From Alcaligenaceae bacterium (GTDB taxonomy: Bacteria > Pseudomonadota > Gammaproteobacteria > Burkholderiales > Burkholderiaceae_B): a stretch of DNA of 64,000 nt. Positions within the stretch are counted from its first letter, which is position 1. The number at the start of each line of letters is the position of its first letter. The stretch lies in the NCBI GenBank assembly GCA_013416485.1, contig JACCEO010000002.1, positions 124,001-188,000 of the forward strand, written 5' to 3'. The notes below the pieces were generated by a model that was given only the letters and a program-made list of their open reading frames with translations, made no database searches and was not told where the DNA came from. The position numbers and the translations under genes are program-made. Below, one piece after another: positions 36,190 through 44,613 of the stretch.

Positions 36190-37032
36190 TCAACCTTTAA
36201 CACCCGTAAGGGTTACACCTTCAATAAAGCGCTTTTGCGCCACCAAGAAAAACAACAGCAGAGGCAGAGTGATGATGACTGTGCCCGCCATGAGGGGGCC
36301 ATAGTTCGTGCCCGCCTCTTCATTCATAAAAAACATCGTGCCCAAAGGCGGAGTCGCCAGTTCCATCGTGTTGATCACCAGCAATGGCCAGAAATAATCA
36401 TTCCAGTGCCAAACGATCGAAAAAATGGAAAAAGCGATAAGTGCTGGCATAGCTGCCGGCATGAGGATGCGCCACACCAGTTCGAACTCGCTCATACCAT
36501 CCAAACGGGCGGCATGGATGAGATCGTTTGGTATGCCGCGGAAAAACTGGCGCATGAGGAAGATGCCAAATGCCGACGCAATGAACGGGATGACCAACGC
36601 TGCTGTCGTATCAAGCAGGCCAGCGTGATAAAGGAGGATGTACAGCGGGATTGCCGTTGCCTGAAATGGAATCATCAGAGAAAGCATTACCAGACCCCAT
36701 GCCAGAGGTTTACCGCGGAACTTAATCTTGGCAAACACATAGGCGGCAGGTAAGGCAACCAGTACTTGCAGAATGAGAATGCCTGCACATACGACTATGC
36801 CATTGAGCAAATACCGAAGTAGCGGCACCTGGGTGAGCGCAGTAGTGTAGTTTTCTACCATGGCCCATTTTTGCGGGAGCAGATGGAAACCGCCCATGAA
36901 AATTTCGTCTGCCGGCTTCAGTGAGGTCGACAGCATCCAGATAAAAGGAAACAGGTAAATGATTGCACCTGTCATCAAAATGACATGACGAGCAATACGC
37001 CAGGTCAAGGAGGGTTGAATTGACGAGTTCAT
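36190..37032 (-). CDS. ABC transporter permease, UgpE/MalG-like
   Basis: Inner-membrane permease of 280 residues with six helices. The EAA loop is present near residue 190 (HAARLDGMSEFELVWRILMP), as in MalG/UgpE proteins. The start ATG overlaps the stop of the upstream permease gene by 4 bases, indicating coupled translation. The binding-protein gene begins 10 bases after its stop. Confidence 0.93.
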   Translation of the reverse strand: MNSSIQPSLTWRIARHVILMTGAIIYLFPFIWMLSTSLKPADEIFMGGFHLLPQKWAMVENYTTALTQVPLLRYLLNGIVVCAGILILQVLVALPAAYVFAKIKFRGKPLAWGLVMLSLMIPFQATAIPLYILLYHAGLLDTTAALVIPFIASAFGIFLMRQFFRGIPNDLIHAARLDGMSEFELVWRILMPAAMPALIAFSIFSIVWHWNDYFWPLLVINTMELATPPLGTMFFMNEEAGTNYGPLMAGTVIITLPLLLFFLVAQKRFIEGVTLTGVKG

Positions 37033-37901
37033 GCGTAATGCGTCCTTTTTTCCATGCCCGCCTGCTGTATAAGAGTCAACACGAAAATGCAGGCTACAAA
37101 GATTACCGTCATGGCAGAGGCATAGCCCATTCTGAAGAAAGCGAAGCCTTCGTTGTAAATAGAGTGCAGCAATACCTCTGTTGCCTTGTTTGGCCCGCCA
37201 CTGGTCAGTACATGAACAAGGTCAAACACTTGTAGGGATCGAATGGCACACACAGTGACCACAAACAGAGTGGTGGGGCCAAGCAGCGGCAAAACAAGCC
37301 GAAATAATCGGTCTACCGGATCAGTCATGCCGTCCAGCAAGCTGGCTTGGCGTAATTCTGTCGGAATGTTCTTCAGCCCAGCCATGAACATAACCATGGC
37401 AAGACCTGACATTTGCCAGATGCCGATCACGGCAAGCGACTCAAGAGCTAAGTCGTAATCTTTCAGCCAGTTCTGAGGCTTAATACCTAACCAGCCAATC
37501 ACCTGATTAATGAAGCCGACGCTGGGATGCATCAAAAACTGCCACACTACTGCCATGGCGATCAAAGTGGATGCAACAGGCATGAAATAAGCGGTGCGAT
37601 AAAATCCCCGCAACGACGAATTCGACTCGATTAACAAGGCTGCGCCAAGTCCTATGGCAATAGAGCCGACCGACACAAGAATCAAGTAATACACCGTATT
37701 TATGAACGATTTCCTGAAGGTGTCATCTTGCCAGAGCTCCGCATAGTTTTCTAAACCGATCCAATTCCAAGCGCTAGCGCCAAATTGCCAATCGGTAAAA
37801 GACATCACAGCGACTATGATCAACGGCACGACCAGCAACAGGAGTGTCAGCACTAGACTAGGGCCAAGCAACAGCGCAAGTTGGTTACGTTTGATACGCA
37901 T
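37029..37901 (-). CDS. ABC transporter permease, UgpA/MalF-like
   Basis: Inner-membrane permease of 290 residues with six helices; the first is LALLLGPSLVLTLLLLVVPL. The EAA loop reads RQASLLDGMTDPVDRLFRLV. It pairs with the downstream UgpE-like permease (4-base overlap), and the ATPase gene ends 9 bases upstream. The absence of a MalF-type long periplasmic insert suits UgpA. Confidence 0.93.
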   Translation of the reverse strand: MRIKRNQLALLLGPSLVLTLLLLVVPLIIVAVMSFTDWQFGASAWNWIGLENYAELWQDDTFRKSFINTVYYLILVSVGSIAIGLGAALLIESNSSLRGFYRTAYFMPVASTLIAMAVVWQFLMHPSVGFINQVIGWLGIKPQNWLKDYDLALESLAVIGIWQMSGLAMVMFMAGLKNIPTELRQASLLDGMTDPVDRLFRLVLPLLGPTTLFVVTVCAIRSLQVFDLVHVLTSGGPNKATEVLLHSIYNEGFAFFRMGYASAMTVIFVACIFVLTLIQQAGMEKRTHYA

Positions 37902-37910
37902 CCCTATCTC

Positions 37911-39047
37911 CTATGCTGCGCAAGAAAAAGCAGTGCATAGCGGTACCAGCCTAAATCCACCTGCATCAAAGGCATGGCACTGTTCCATGGGCACAAAGAT
38001 ACTCAGGTCTTCACCTACACGCAGCCCTAACCCGTCATCGATAACCAACGTAATCTTGTCGTCCTCAGGAGTCACCATAGTCACGATGTGTTCGGTACCG
38101 GTGTACTCCACCTGAAGGATGCGGCCGTTCACCTTGAGTGCGTCCGGAAGACGCCTTAAGCTGACGGCGTGTGGCCGAAAGCCCACCTCTGCTACCCCTG
38201 CCGGAAGCAATTGTTCCAGGAGTTGTCCCTGAATGGTCGGTTTATTATTGCCATTACGTACAACCGGTAGAAAGTTAATCCGCGGTGCACCAACAAATGC
38301 CGCCACGTCGCGATGCTGCGGCTCAGAATAAATGCTAGTCGGCGTATCAAGCTGGAGGATACGCCCGCCTTTCATAACTGCGATACGATCAGACATCGAC
38401 ATCGCTTCATGCTGATCATGTGTCACATATACAAACGTGACACCTAGCTCGTCGTGCAGTTGCCGAATCTCTGCACGCAGCGATTGACGCAGATTGGCAT
38501 CCAGATTAGACAACGGCTCATCGAACAGAAAAAGCGAAGGTCGCCGCACCATGGCTCTGGCTAGCGCCACGCGCTGTCGTTGACCACCAGACAGCGCTGC
38601 GGGCTTACGTGACCATAAGTGTTCGATACCCAGGATTTCGGCGACTTTGCGCCCATGCGCGTGAGCAGCGCGAACATGACTACGTACACTAGGGCTGAAC
38701 CAGCGTGCCCCCGGTAGACGTTGCGTGAAACTCATAGTACTCATGTAAAGCGGCGTGCAAATATTGTCGCCTACAGTCATGTGGGGATAGAGCGCATAAG
38801 ATTGAAACACCATGGCGCAGTCTCGCTCAGACGGCGTCTGCGAAAGTAGATTTACACCGCCCTTCCGAATCTCTCCTGTATCTGGCAGCTCGAGTCCAGC
38901 CAGAAGCTTAAGCAGCGTCGACTTCCCACAACCAGATGCGCCCAGCAGGGTCAGGAATTCTCCTTCCTTTATCGTCAACGAAAGCTTATCCAGCACGGTC
39001 GTTGCACCATAGGTTTTCGTCACATCGGTCAATACAATATCGGTCAT
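37911..39047 (-). CDS. ABC transporter ATP-binding protein, MalK/UgpC family
   Basis: Cytosolic ATPase of 378 residues that drives the importer. Walker A is LGASGCGKST, the signature LSGGQRQRVALARAM and Walker B FLFDEPLSNLD; a C-terminal TOBE/OB regulatory domain follows (FLPVVRNGN..., VGFRPHAVSLRR). An unusual insert of about 25 residues separates the Q-loop (VFQSYALYPHMTVGDN) from the signature region, containing STMSFTQRLPGARWF. MalK-type ATPases can be shared by several importers. It is followed by both permeases. Confidence 0.93.
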   Translation of the reverse strand: MTDIVLTDVTKTYGATTVLDKLSLTIKEGEFLTLLGASGCGKSTLLKLLAGLELPDTGEIRKGGVNLLSQTPSERDCAMVFQSYALYPHMTVGDNICTPLYMSTMSFTQRLPGARWFSPSVRSHVRAAHAHGRKVAEILGIEHLWSRKPAALSGGQRQRVALARAMVRRPSLFLFDEPLSNLDANLRQSLRAEIRQLHDELGVTFVYVTHDQHEAMSMSDRIAVMKGGRILQLDTPTSIYSEPQHRDVAAFVGAPRINFLPVVRNGNNKPTIQGQLLEQLLPAGVAEVGFRPHAVSLRRLPDALKVNGRILQVEYTGTEHIVTMVTPEDDKITLVIDDGLGLRVGEDLSIFVPMEQCHAFDAGGFRLVPLCTAFSCAA

Positions 39048-39059
39048 GCCATGACTCCG

Positions 39060-39734
39060 TTAAGGCTGGCGATGCTGGCCAATCCAGCCAGCGAAGTTAC
39101 TAAAGTGAGAGAAAGTCATCACGCAAGGATCCAGATCACTCTGATGTGAGTGATAGCCACCCAAATGTGCAGCAAACGGTACATTTGCATTCGCTGCACA
39201 TAAGGCGTCAATATTAGAATCGCCAACAAATAAGGCATCACCTGGCGCGCAATCCAACATAGATAAGGCTGTAAGTAAAGGATCCGGATGGGGCTTGGCA
39301 TTTTCCACATCCCCCAGGCACACCTTGGTAACGAAGTATTCGTCCCACCCAAAATGGTCGAGCAGCGCCTTGGTGCTTGCAGGGTCACGGTTCGTGCACA
39401 GGCCTAGCCGATAACCCGCAATGTGGAGCTCGTGCAACATAGCCTGACTACCTTCAAAGGGCTTCGCTTCATATAGCCAATCGTTTTCATAGGTTTCGGA
39501 GAGCTGACGGTAATCATCATGCGCTTCTGCTTCATTCCGATTTAACTGTCTTAAAGCAAGCGATAGCATGGGGCCAATGCCATCGCTCAACCGCAGCCTC
39601 AGCGCGTCCGGATCAAGTCGGACTTTCCCAGTGCAGTCGAAGGCGAGAACGGCTGCATACAGGCTTGGCCATGTATCCAGCAATGTTCCATCAAGATCGA
39701 AAATGATTGTTTTAGAGTAAGTTTGATTGTTCAT
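39060..39734 (-). CDS. HAD-superfamily phosphatase (Gph-like)
   Basis: Phosphatase of about 224 residues, subfamily IA. Motif I is IIFDLDGTLLDT (nucleophile Asp), motif II region LCTNRDPASTKALLDHFG, motif III Lys in AKPHPDPLL and motif IV FVGDSNIDALCA. The start is uncertain: ATG 39734 or 39743, neither with a good ribosome site. It is the first gene of the importer operon (12 bases before the ATPase). It probably dephosphorylates an intermediate such as a sugar phosphate or glycerol phosphate; the substrate is inferred. Confidence 0.88.
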   Translation of the reverse strand: MNNQTYSKTIIFDLDGTLLDTWPSLYAAVLAFDCTGKVRLDPDALRLRLSDGIGPMLSLALRQLNRNEAEAHDDYRQLSETYENDWLYEAKPFEGSQAMLHELHIAGYRLGLCTNRDPASTKALLDHFGWDEYFVTKVCLGDVENAKPHPDPLLTALSMLDCAPGDALFVGDSNIDALCAANANVPFAAHLGGYHSHQSDLDPCVMTFSHFSNFAGWIGQHRQP

Positions 39735-39749
39735 GCCCGGCATTCTATA

Positions 39750-39802
39750 GATCGAATATGACATTAATATGAACAATACAAATCAATTATGATCAAATAC
39801 GA
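39750..39802. promoter_or_regulatory. candidate DeoR-family operator repeats
   Basis: Two near-identical direct repeats, GATCGAATATGA (39750-39761) and GATCAAATACGA (39791-39802), lie 41 bp apart, about four helical turns, in the spacer between the divergent HAD and DeoR-type genes. A TATACT box at 39813-39818 could be the -10 of the regulator gene. The repeat sits where a self-regulating repressor would bind. Confidence 0.45.
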
Positions 39803-39867
39803 TCAATCCAGCTATACTAAGGTGCAGCTTAATTCTCCACACCGTACTTTTATCGGCCTCTAGAACT

Positions 39868-40650
39868 ATGCTTAAAGCAGAAAGACAACAGCGCATCTTG
39901 GTCCTGATGCAACAAGCCAGCGCAGTCACTGTGCGCGGTTTAGCTACCGAGTTTTCCACTTCTCCCATCACCATTCGGCGGGATCTTCTTGAGCTTGGAG
40001 AACGTGGATTACTTGAGCGCACGCACGGTGGCGCCGTTGCTACTCAGGAAGTCCTAGCTGAAGGAAGTGAACGCTATGAAATGTACAACTACTTGGAGCG
40101 CCATCATCAGCAGTCGGCAGAAAAATCTGCAATCGCTGAATGCGCTGCACAGTATATTTCGGACGGCGACAGCATTCTTGTGAATGCAGGTACAACCACG
40201 CATGCACTCGCGCAGGCATTACGTGGCCACCAAGATCTGCACGTAATCACCAATGGCCTGACTGTCGCCACAGTCATAGGGCAAAGCGTTCGGGCTCATG
40301 TGTACGTGTTGCCTGGAAGGCTCGATATACGCAAACAAGCCACCATTGAGCGCCCCGACCATGACCGCTTTCCAGACATCCAAATACGTGAGGCATTTCT
40401 TGGTGTACATGCCGTGTCCACAAGCGGTATTTATATGCGCGACAATGAAGACACAGCTATGAACCGTGCTTTCATCAACGCTGCAAGCCGTGTCACCGTC
40501 ATGGCAGATCACACAAAATTACATGCTTTTGCCAGTTTTCGGATCACATCCTGGTGCAAAGTACAGCGACTAATTACCGACGCAGCGGCAAATACAGAGA
40601 TACTCGCCGCGATCGAAGCCCAGGGTGTCGAGATCATCATCGCACCTTAG
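39868..40650 (+). CDS. DeoR/GlpR-family transcriptional regulator
   Basis: Regulator of 260 residues. The N-terminal DeoR-type HTH reads RQQRILVLMQQASAVTVRGL and TSPITIRRDLLELGERGLLE. The C-terminal sugar-phosphate-sensing domain has DGDSILVNAGTTTHALA and VITNGLTVATV. Such proteins respond to phosphorylated sugars or glycerol 3-phosphate. It diverges from the HAD-ABC-phosphodiesterase operon and probably represses it, which would fit a phosphorylated inducer. No other gene follows closely. Confidence 0.93.
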   Translation: MLKAERQQRILVLMQQASAVTVRGLATEFSTSPITIRRDLLELGERGLLERTHGGAVATQEVLAEGSERYEMYNYLERHHQQSAEKSAIAECAAQYISDGDSILVNAGTTTHALAQALRGHQDLHVITNGLTVATVIGQSVRAHVYVLPGRLDIRKQATIERPDHDRFPDIQIREAFLGVHAVSTSGIYMRDNEDTAMNRAFINAASRVTVMADHTKLHAFASFRITSWCKVQRLITDAAANTEILAAIEAQGVEIIIAP

Positions 40651-40755
40651 CTATCCATTGCAGAATAATAAAAATTATACTTATAAATCAAAACATGAGA
40701 GCATGAGTAAACAGTTATCGTAAGCACTCTATCTACCATCATTTAACAGGCACAT

Positions 40756-41346
40756 ATGAAACGCATATATTCACTAATGACCGCCTTGGCTTTTAGCCTG
40801 CTGGCCACTAGCAGCCTAGCAGCCAACCCCACAGATGTCCCAAAAAACAAACAAACGACTCTGGGGCTATACCTAAGCCCAACAGAAACTTGGGATATCG
40901 TCCAAAAAGCCCCTGAAAAAGTACTATTTATTGACGTACGCACTCGTGCCGAAGCATCTTATGTGGGTATGGCTGATGGTGTGGATGGCCTAGTTCCTTT
41001 CGTTGATCACGACCCTTTCTGGGCTTGGGATAGCAAGCGTAATGCCTACAAACTGGAACCCGAGCAAAACTTTATCTCAGAGATAAACCGCAGGCTGGCA
41101 GGAAAAAATCTAAATAAAGACGCCACCATTATCGTTATGTGCCGCTCGGGAACACGCAGTGCGGTAGCAGCCGACAGGCTGGCAGAAGCCGGATTCACCA
41201 ACGTCTATAGCGTTGTCGAAGGCTTTGAAGGTGACACCAGTAAATCCGGTCCTGATAAGGGAAAGCGGACCGTAAATGGCTGGAAGAACGATGGGCTGCC
41301 CTGGAGCTACACCCTAGTAAAAGACAAAATGCCGCTTGAAAATTAA
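40756..41346 (+). CDS. secreted rhodanese-domain protein
   Basis: Periplasmic sulfurtransferase-like protein, 196 residues. The signal peptide (LMTALAFSLLATSSLAA) precedes a rhodanese domain with FIDVRTRAEASYVG and the active Cys loop VMCRSGTRSAVAADRLAEAG. The loop length (CRSGTRS) is that of single-domain rhodaneses. Substrates are unknown. It ends at a strong bidirectional terminator shared with the TerC gene. Confidence 0.9.
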   Translation: MKRIYSLMTALAFSLLATSSLAANPTDVPKNKQTTLGLYLSPTETWDIVQKAPEKVLFIDVRTRAEASYVGMADGVDGLVPFVDHDPFWAWDSKRNAYKLEPEQNFISEINRRLAGKNLNKDATIIVMCRSGTRSAVAADRLAEAGFTNVYSVVEGFEGDTSKSGPDKGKRTVNGWKNDGLPWSYTLVKDKMPLEN

Positions 41347-41364
41347 CGTTCACCAGGCATTTAA

Positions 41365-41398
41365 AAAATGGCCGGCTCAATACTGAACCGGCCATTTT
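41365..41398. terminator. bidirectional rho-independent terminator
   Basis: Perfect 11-bp stem AAAATGGCCGG (41365-41375) with 41388-41398 and a 12-base loop. TTTTCT follows on the plus strand and TTTTTT on the minus strand. It separates the convergent rhodanese and TerC genes. Confidence 0.85.
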
Positions 41399-41427
41399 CT
41401 ACTACTAAATAAGAATGGCTTTAATCA

Positions 41428-42135
41428 TTACGCTTTAGCAATGGCCGCACGCTTGCGAGACGCGCACCAACGGCCTACCAACACGATCAATACTGCTCCT
41501 GTTACTTCAGCAGCTAACTTCAAGGTACTGGACGGCTCACCGAACTGTTCAACAATGAAGATATCTGTAATCAGCATACCGCCAGCTATCCAGCCCAACA
41601 GCGCTCCGCCAAATGTCACCACGCTAGGGAAACGATCTATTAATTTCAGTACCAAGGTACTGCCCCAAACAATAATAGGCACACTAATCACTAAACCAAA
41701 AATGACTAAGCCAAGTTGATGGTCTGGATTTGCAGCCTGTGCAGCACCGGCAATTGCCAGAACGTTGTCTAAGCTCATGACAAAATCAGCCACTATGATG
41801 GTTTTCACGGCTGACCATACGGATACGCCACCACTGACATTGCCATGTTCATCTTCGTCGGGAACCAGCAGTTTAATGCCTACCCATACCAGTAATAGTG
41901 CACCCACTATTTTCAAAAACGGTACGCTAAGCAAAGTTAAGGCAAAGGCAATCAAGACAACACGCAATACGATGGCGCCCACGGTGCCCCACAGTATGCC
42001 TTGCATGCGCTGCTTGGCTGGCAAGTTACGACAAGCCAGTGCAATAACCACGGCATTATCACCACCCAGCAAAATATCAATCAGAATAATCTGAAAAACA
42101 GCCGCCCAGCTTAATGTTTGTAAAAGTTCAAGCAT
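41428..42135 (-). CDS. TerC/Alx-family membrane protein, probable manganese exporter
   Basis: Polytopic inner-membrane protein of 235 residues with about seven helices. The family acidic signatures are present: ILLGGDNAVVIALACRNLP in helix 2 and ADFVMSLDNVLAIAGAA later. TerC proteins such as Alx, MeeF and MeeY take part in Mn2+ export and envelope metal balance. The leader carries a yybP-ykoY riboswitch, which strongly supports a manganese role. AAGGGTAACT precedes the ATG. Confidence 0.92.
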   Translation of the reverse strand: MLELLQTLSWAAVFQIILIDILLGGDNAVVIALACRNLPAKQRMQGILWGTVGAIVLRVVLIAFALTLLSVPFLKIVGALLLVWVGIKLLVPDEDEHGNVSGGVSVWSAVKTIIVADFVMSLDNVLAIAGAAQAANPDHQLGLVIFGLVISVPIIVWGSTLVLKLIDRFPSVVTFGGALLGWIAGGMLITDIFIVEQFGEPSSTLKLAAEVTGAVLIVLVGRWCASRKRAAIAKA

Positions 42136-42240
42136 AGTTACCCTTTAGGTATCAAGATTATTGTTACGTAAGAAAGCGGATTTGGTCGATTTGCACTATC
42201 CAGATCGACCCCACCTAAGGTGGCGAAGACTTGCATGGAT

Positions 42241-42277
42241 AAAACAAAAATGGCCTGATCCATAAGGACACAGGCCA
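42241..42277 (-). terminator. intrinsic terminator of the riboswitch expression platform
   Basis: TGGCCTG (42251-42257) pairs with 42271-42277; on the minus strand the stem is followed by ATTTTTGTTTT. It lies between the aptamer and the TerC gene, so it is expected to be controlled by Mn2+ binding. Confidence 0.82.
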
Positions 42278-42285
42278 CAACTATT

Positions 42286-42421
42286 GCTAGAGTACGTACC
42301 TTGCCCTTAATGGCAAGGTCTTGCTTGCAACACGTAAAATGTTGCCCGGGCACCGGGCGTTTGCAATAAATTGCAAAACAACCGTAATGACGATGCGACG
42401 GAGGTAAGCTACTCCCCTTGA
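42286..42421 (-). ncRNA. yybP-ykoY (Mn2+) riboswitch
   Basis: On the minus strand the leader reads CAAGGGGAGTAGC (near 42408-42420), CGTCATTACGG, then GCAAGACCTTGCC and GGCAAGGTACGTACTC (down to about 42290). These are the hallmark L1 and L3 manganese-binding segments of the yybP-ykoY family. P1 pairing is seen between GAGTA (42410-42414) and TACTC (42290-42294). A terminator follows, then the TerC gene, the family's classic target. Confidence 0.87.
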
Positions 42422-42429
42422 TGGGTGCA

Positions 42430-42457
42430 ATTATATGCATCCAGGGTATGAAGTCAA
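42430..42457 (-). promoter_or_regulatory. sigma-70 promoter of the riboswitch-TerC transcript
   Basis: On the minus strand TTGACT (42452-42457), a 16-base spacer and TATAAT (42430-42435). The start of transcription would fall around 42423, directly at the riboswitch. The -35 lies 18 bases after the ccdA stop, so the unit is independent of the ccm operon. Confidence 0.85.
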
Positions 42458-42474
42458 GAAAATTCTACAACGGC

Positions 42475-43221
42475 TTAACCTATGTTGCCCAGCGCAGGGA
42501 AGGTTTGTAGCAGCCAAATAGCAAAACGCACTAGTTGCCCACTGGCTACGGCAATGCCCATTACTACTAAAATTGCACCGGTCGTTATTTGTAAATAACG
42601 ACCGGTACGGCGCAGCCCGCTAAGCCTGCGCATAAATGGCGCCATAAAATAGGCGGAAAGTAAAAATGGCATCCCTAACCCTAAGGCATAAACCCCCAAC
42701 AACATAGTCCCCTGCCCTACGCTTTGGGAAGCCGCACCCAGTACCAAAATGCCACCTAGCACTGGTCCTATACACGGGGTCCAACCAAAACCAAAAGCCA
42801 TACCTAGCACGGTAGCGGACCAAGGTTTACCCCCACCACCACTTGGTTCAAAGCGGCAATAACGCTGCATCCACAAAGGCGCACGCACTACGCCCATAAT
42901 AAGTAAACCAGCAATAACAATAATGATGCCGGCAACAATATTCAGCTCATATCGATAAGATAAAAACAATCGCCCTATAGCAGTGACGCTGGCCCCTAGA
43001 ATAAGAAACACTGCTGAAAACCCTAGAACAAAGCAAGCGCTAAGGCCTAGTGTTCGCCAGCGCGCAGCCCGTGCTTCTGGGAGTGATGCGTCAGGGGCAA
43101 CAGTACCACCGGCAATGTACGACAAATACCCTGGCACCAAGGGTAAAACACAAGGCGACAAGAACGAAGCGATACCTGCGAAAAATGCGGTGAATAACCC
43201 AATAGCCGTTAATTCAAGCAT
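42475..43221 (-). CDS. ccdA: cytochrome c biogenesis thiol reductase CcdA
   Basis: Inner-membrane electron carrier that passes reductant from thioredoxin to periplasmic thiol proteins, 248 residues with six helices, lacking the DsbD outer domains. Active Cys residues are in FLSPCVLPLVPGYLSY and GFGWTPCIGPVLGG. It lies 82 bases after ccmI on the same strand; AGAGG precedes the ATG. It likely supplies electrons to CcmG for apocytochrome thiol reduction. Confidence 0.92.
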   Translation of the reverse strand: MLELTAIGLFTAFFAGIASFLSPCVLPLVPGYLSYIAGGTVAPDASLPEARAARWRTLGLSACFVLGFSAVFLILGASVTAIGRLFLSYRYELNIVAGIIIVIAGLLIMGVVRAPLWMQRYCRFEPSGGGGKPWSATVLGMAFGFGWTPCIGPVLGGILVLGAASQSVGQGTMLLGVYALGLGMPFLLSAYFMAPFMRRLSGLRRTGRYLQITTGAILVVMGIAVASGQLVRFAIWLLQTFPALGNIG

Positions 43222-43303
43222 CGCATACGCCTCTGAAAGTCGTTTGCTCTAAGCGCTGCATCATAATTTTCATGCATAGATAAAAAAGTATAGGCAGTTA
43301 CCA

Positions 43304-44161
43304 TTAGTTTTTAAGGCCTGACATTTGTGTTTGCTCTTGCCGAGCACGCTCTATGCTGCTAATAACTACCCGTGCTGCATCGGAATCGGGTGGCAGTAGC
43401 GCAGACAACTGCTGCCAATAATCAATCGCGGCTGGATAATCCCGACGTTCTAGAGCGGCTGCCCCTGCCAACGTCAAGGCAAATGGCTGTTGGGGATTAA
43501 GCGCTAACGCACGCTCTAGTAGCTGCGTTGCCTCTCCAGTGAAACCGGTAGGGCTACTTTTCGCCAACATTTCGGCATATTCAGACAATGCTAAAGGATC
43601 CGTCTGAATAGCGGGACCGGCTTTAGCAAAGGCTGCTGCAGCATCGGCTGGCCGTTGAAGATGGCGATAAGAACGTGCCAGCATTAACCAACCAGGTGCA
43701 TCATTGGGGTTATTTTCTAAGCGCGTGGCTAATGACTCTACCATCGCTTGAATGTCCGCTTGGGTAATGGCAGGTGTGCTTTGCACTGGTACAGGATTAA
43801 TTGCCATCGGAGTACCTATCGCCAAATAACCGAATGCTGCCGCCACTGGCAAAACGATTGCCAAGCTTATTGCCGCCGGCTTACTGCTATGGCGACGAAT
43901 ACCAGCATCCTGGCCAGGTATTGCTTCATCTAATACCCGTCGCTGCAGCTCTTGTTGGGCGGTAACGTAATCGGCATCAGACAAGATTCCGTTGGTTTTG
44001 TCTTGCTCCAGCTCTAGCAGTTGGTCGCGCAATACCGCGGCATTGACCGCATGGTGTTCAATACCGTGGTCAACTTTCGGGCCACGCCATAAAACCAACA
44101 CCAACCATAAGGTAATACTGGCAAGCAATACTGCTGCCATCAGGGTAAAAATCAAAGTCAT
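43304..44161 (-). CDS. ccmI: cytochrome c maturation protein CcmI
   Basis: Apocytochrome chaperone with two N-terminal helices and a periplasmic TPR domain, 285 residues. Seen: helices MAAVLLASITLWLVLVLW and AISLAIVLPVAAAFGYLAIG, an acidic loop (ELEQDKTNGILSDADY, a signature of CcmI) and TPR-like repeats from about residue 130. Its start overlaps ccmH by 4 bases (ATGA-type). It is the last ccm letter in the operon. Confidence 0.93.
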   Translation of the reverse strand: MTLIFTLMAAVLLASITLWLVLVLWRGPKVDHGIEHHAVNAAVLRDQLLELEQDKTNGILSDADYVTAQQELQRRVLDEAIPGQDAGIRRHSSKPAAISLAIVLPVAAAFGYLAIGTPMAINPVPVQSTPAITQADIQAMVESLATRLENNPNDAPGWLMLARSYRHLQRPADAAAAFAKAGPAIQTDPLALSEYAEMLAKSSPTGFTGEATQLLERALALNPQQPFALTLAGAAALERRDYPAAIDYWQQLSALLPPDSDAARVVISSIERARQEQTQMSGLKN

Positions 44162-44613
44162 GGTGAGGTTCCTGTGTCTGTGGTTTGCTCAAGTAGAGCC
44201 TGTGCCCTTTTGCGTTCATCATCACTTAACGCTGCTTCTATCAGGTTACGTTTGCGGCGACGCAAGGTAACCATCAAGACCATGAAGCCAAAGGCCAGTA
44301 ACAGCATGGGACCAAACCATAGCAATAGCGTGGTGGGTTTTAAGGGGGTGCGATACAGTATGAAATCGCCATAGCGATCCACCATATAACTTCTAATGCC
44401 AGCATCGCTATTACCTGCCTGAATCTGTTCACGTATTTGTTGACGCAAATCCACGGCCAAATCAGCGCGAGAAGCTGCGATGGATTCGTTCTGACACACT
44501 AAACAGCGCAACTCAGCGGCAATATCTAACATACGCTTTTCAGCAGCACTGTTATCTGCCCACGATGGCAACGCGATAACAGCACACAACAAGGCCAGCC
44601 ACCAACGTTTCAT
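44158..44613 (-). CDS. ccmH: cytochrome c maturation protein CcmH (CcmL-type)
   Basis: Periplasm-facing thiol-disulfide protein of 151 residues that reduces the apocytochrome CXXCH motif. A signal peptide (MKRWWLALLCAVIALPSWA) is followed by the active-site LRCLVCQNESIAASRADLA and a C-terminal membrane helix (LLLWFGPMLLLAFGFMVLMV). It is the short form, with the TPR part encoded separately as ccmI. Both ends overlap neighbours by 4 bases. Confidence 0.95.
   Translation of the reverse strand: MKRWWLALLCAVIALPSWADNSAAEKRMLDIAAELRCLVCQNESIAASRADLAVDLRQQIREQIQAGNSDAGIRSYMVDRYGDFILYRTPLKPTTLLLWFGPMLLLAFGFMVLMVTLRRRKRNLIEAALSDDERKRAQALLEQTTDTGTSP

Noticed and set aside
36139-36753. 204-codon open frame antisense to the UgpE-like permease
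   Set aside because: His/Arg/Lys-rich antisense translation; the permease carries the EAA loop and is in an operon.
34917-39047. Naming the importer ugpBAEC
   Set aside because: The class fits, but no residue evidence shows glycerol-3-phosphate binding and the accessory genes differ from the classic ugp operon.
42138-42440. Open frame of 100 codons upstream of the TerC gene
   Set aside because: It lies wholly within the riboswitch and terminator leader; its apparent protein is the translation of structured RNA.
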